6,733 nt of DNA from Bacteriovoracaceae bacterium (lineage in GTDB: Bacteria; Bdellovibrionota; UBA1018): NCBI GenBank assembly GCA_947475645.1, contig CANJNU010000052.1, positions 1-6,733 on the forward strand. Direction: 5' to 3'. Of the stretch, positions 5,910 through 6,733 are shown piece by piece (position 1 is the first letter of the stretch; the number at the start of each line of letters is the position of its first letter). The notes below the pieces were generated by a model that had not been told where the DNA came from, made no database searches, and saw only the letters and a list, made by a program, of their open reading frames with translations. Position numbers and translations under genes: made by a program.

Positions 5910-6709
5910 CTTTAAAGCGATACGGCCTGACTTTAATGGCCGTACTGTTTCCCTGCTGGATTGCCCAAGCAAGTCCTGCCTTTCTTGTCGTCAGCGATGT
6001 GGATGACACCGTCAGGGTTACAGATGTTCAGTATCCAATCGATGCCGCCTTTCGTTTCTTTTTTAGTCATCGTTATTTCGCCGGAATGAGCGAACTTTAT
6101 TCAGAGCTCGCAAGTCAAGATGCGGGGAGGCTCGTTTTTGTAAGCGGGTCTCCTCGGTCTTTTTCAAGCTCTGTTTGTGAATCTTTACAAAACGCCGGTT
6201 TTAAAGATTTCGAACTTCATCTCAAACCTTCGCTTTTTGCAAATACGGCGAACTATAAAACCAATACTTTTGAGCATCTCTTTCGAGAGAGTTCGTTGCC
6301 CGTTATCTTTCTAGGTGACGATACCGAACATGATCCAGAGATAACGATAGGGTTTCAGCGAAATCATCCTGAACGCACTTTAAAGGTTTATATCCACACT
6401 GTAACTCAAGCCGTTTTGCCTGAAGGCGCGATTGGGTATTATACGGCTTTTGAAGTGGCTCTTCACGAAGTGATTGATCAGCGACTGAGGCCCGAGCAAG
6501 CGCTTCGTGTGGGTGAGCGCTTAATGAAAGTCGAAGATTACCGCGAGTTATTTCCCCAGTTTTCGGTTTGTCCTCACTCGTTAGATGAGCTGGCTTTGCC
6601 TGAGGCAGCAGGAGTGATGCATCCTGAGTTGCGCGAACTGAGTGATCGAGTGGCATCGCATCTTTTAAGCCTATGTTGGAACCGTCCGTTCGACCCGAGA
6701 AGTTTTTAG
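5906..6709 (+). CDS. Predicted exported App1-type phosphatase domain protein (DUF2183, HAD-like)
   Basis: This 267-residue protein starts with a probable signal peptide (residues 1-22: MTLKR, a hydrophobic stretch, then AQA), suggesting export to the periplasm. The rest matches the catalytic domain named after yeast App1, a Mg-dependent phosphatidate phosphatase. The HAD motif I is SDVDDTVRVTD (nucleophile Asp31, acid/base Asp33). Then come FAGMSELYSELA, motif II FVSGSP (Ser80), LKPSLF with Lys108 as probable motif III, and motif IV LGDDTEHDPEI (Asp138, Asp139, Asp143). All catalytic positions are present, so it should be active. The lipid or other phosphate substrate is not known for bacterial members. 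The C-terminal ~80 residues are helical and not recognised. The start ATG overlaps the helicase TGA in an ATGA unit, so translation is probably coupled. A longer reading frame extending upstream to 5675 lies inside the helicase and would bury the signal peptide. Confidence 0.88.
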   Translation: MTLKRYGLTLMAVLFPCWIAQASPAFLVVSDVDDTVRVTDVQYPIDAAFRFFFSHRYFAGMSELYSELASQDAGRLVFVSGSPRSFSSSVCESLQNAGFKDFELHLKPSLFANTANYKTNTFEHLFRESSLPVIFLGDDTEHDPEITIGFQRNHPERTLKVYIHTVTQAVLPEGAIGYYTAFEVALHEVIDQRLRPEQALRVGERLMKVEDYRELFPQFSVCPHSLDELALPEAAGVMHPELRELSDRVASHLLSLCWNRPFDPRSF

Positions 6710-6733
6710 GATCGTTCCTCGACTTGAAGCAGA

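Noticed and set aside
5235..5972. Long open frame (245 codons) antisense to the helicase
   Set aside because: It lies opposite a fully conserved helicase core and tail, its protein is Arg/Ser/Cys-rich without recognisable motifs, and it has no convincing start context.

Overview
The window carries nine protein-coding loci (one cut by the left edge, one interrupted by a stop) and reads as ordinary, tightly packed chromosome from a Gram-negative bacterium. A predicted outer-membrane beta-barrel protein and a lipoprotein signal point to an outer membrane. Base composition looks close to balanced. The gene style would fit a Bdellovibrionota-like or other deep proteobacterial lineage, but that placement is a guess. 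I see no tRNA, rRNA, CRISPR array, insertion sequence or phage gene.

Left part (1-2113, + strand): the end of one ABC exporter half-transporter, then a complete second half-transporter, joined by an ATGA stop/start overlap. Their degenerate motifs are complementary. The first subunit has a canonical LSGGQ but lacks the catalytic Glu and the H-loop His. The second has canonical Walker A, Walker B and H-loop but an altered signature (LSMGE). This is the pattern of a heterodimeric exporter with one active and one degenerate ATP site. A monocistronic outer-membrane beta-barrel protein follows (2194-2730), closed by a strong intrinsic terminator.

Middle (2808-4399): on the minus strand lies a lipoprotein gene broken by a single in-frame TGA at 3078-3080, with the reading frame open for 89 further codons. 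Divergent from it are a DUF167/YggU gene and, overlapping its end, a small cysteine-rich protein resembling bacterial metallothioneins. The latter ends tail-to-tail with a dps ferritin-like gene, the two stop codons overlapping by 3 bases. Metal binding and iron/peroxide protection are thus adjacent but convergent.

Right part (4400-6733): a 226-base spacer between the divergent dps and helicase genes holds two clear inverted repeats. A RhlE-like DEAD-box RNA helicase follows, coupled through another ATGA overlap to a predicted exported App1-type (DUF2183) HAD-fold phosphatase. I found no unmistakable new multi-gene system. The most notable points are the interrupted lipoprotein, the asymmetric exporter, the nested metallothionein-like gene and the helicase-phosphatase coupling.
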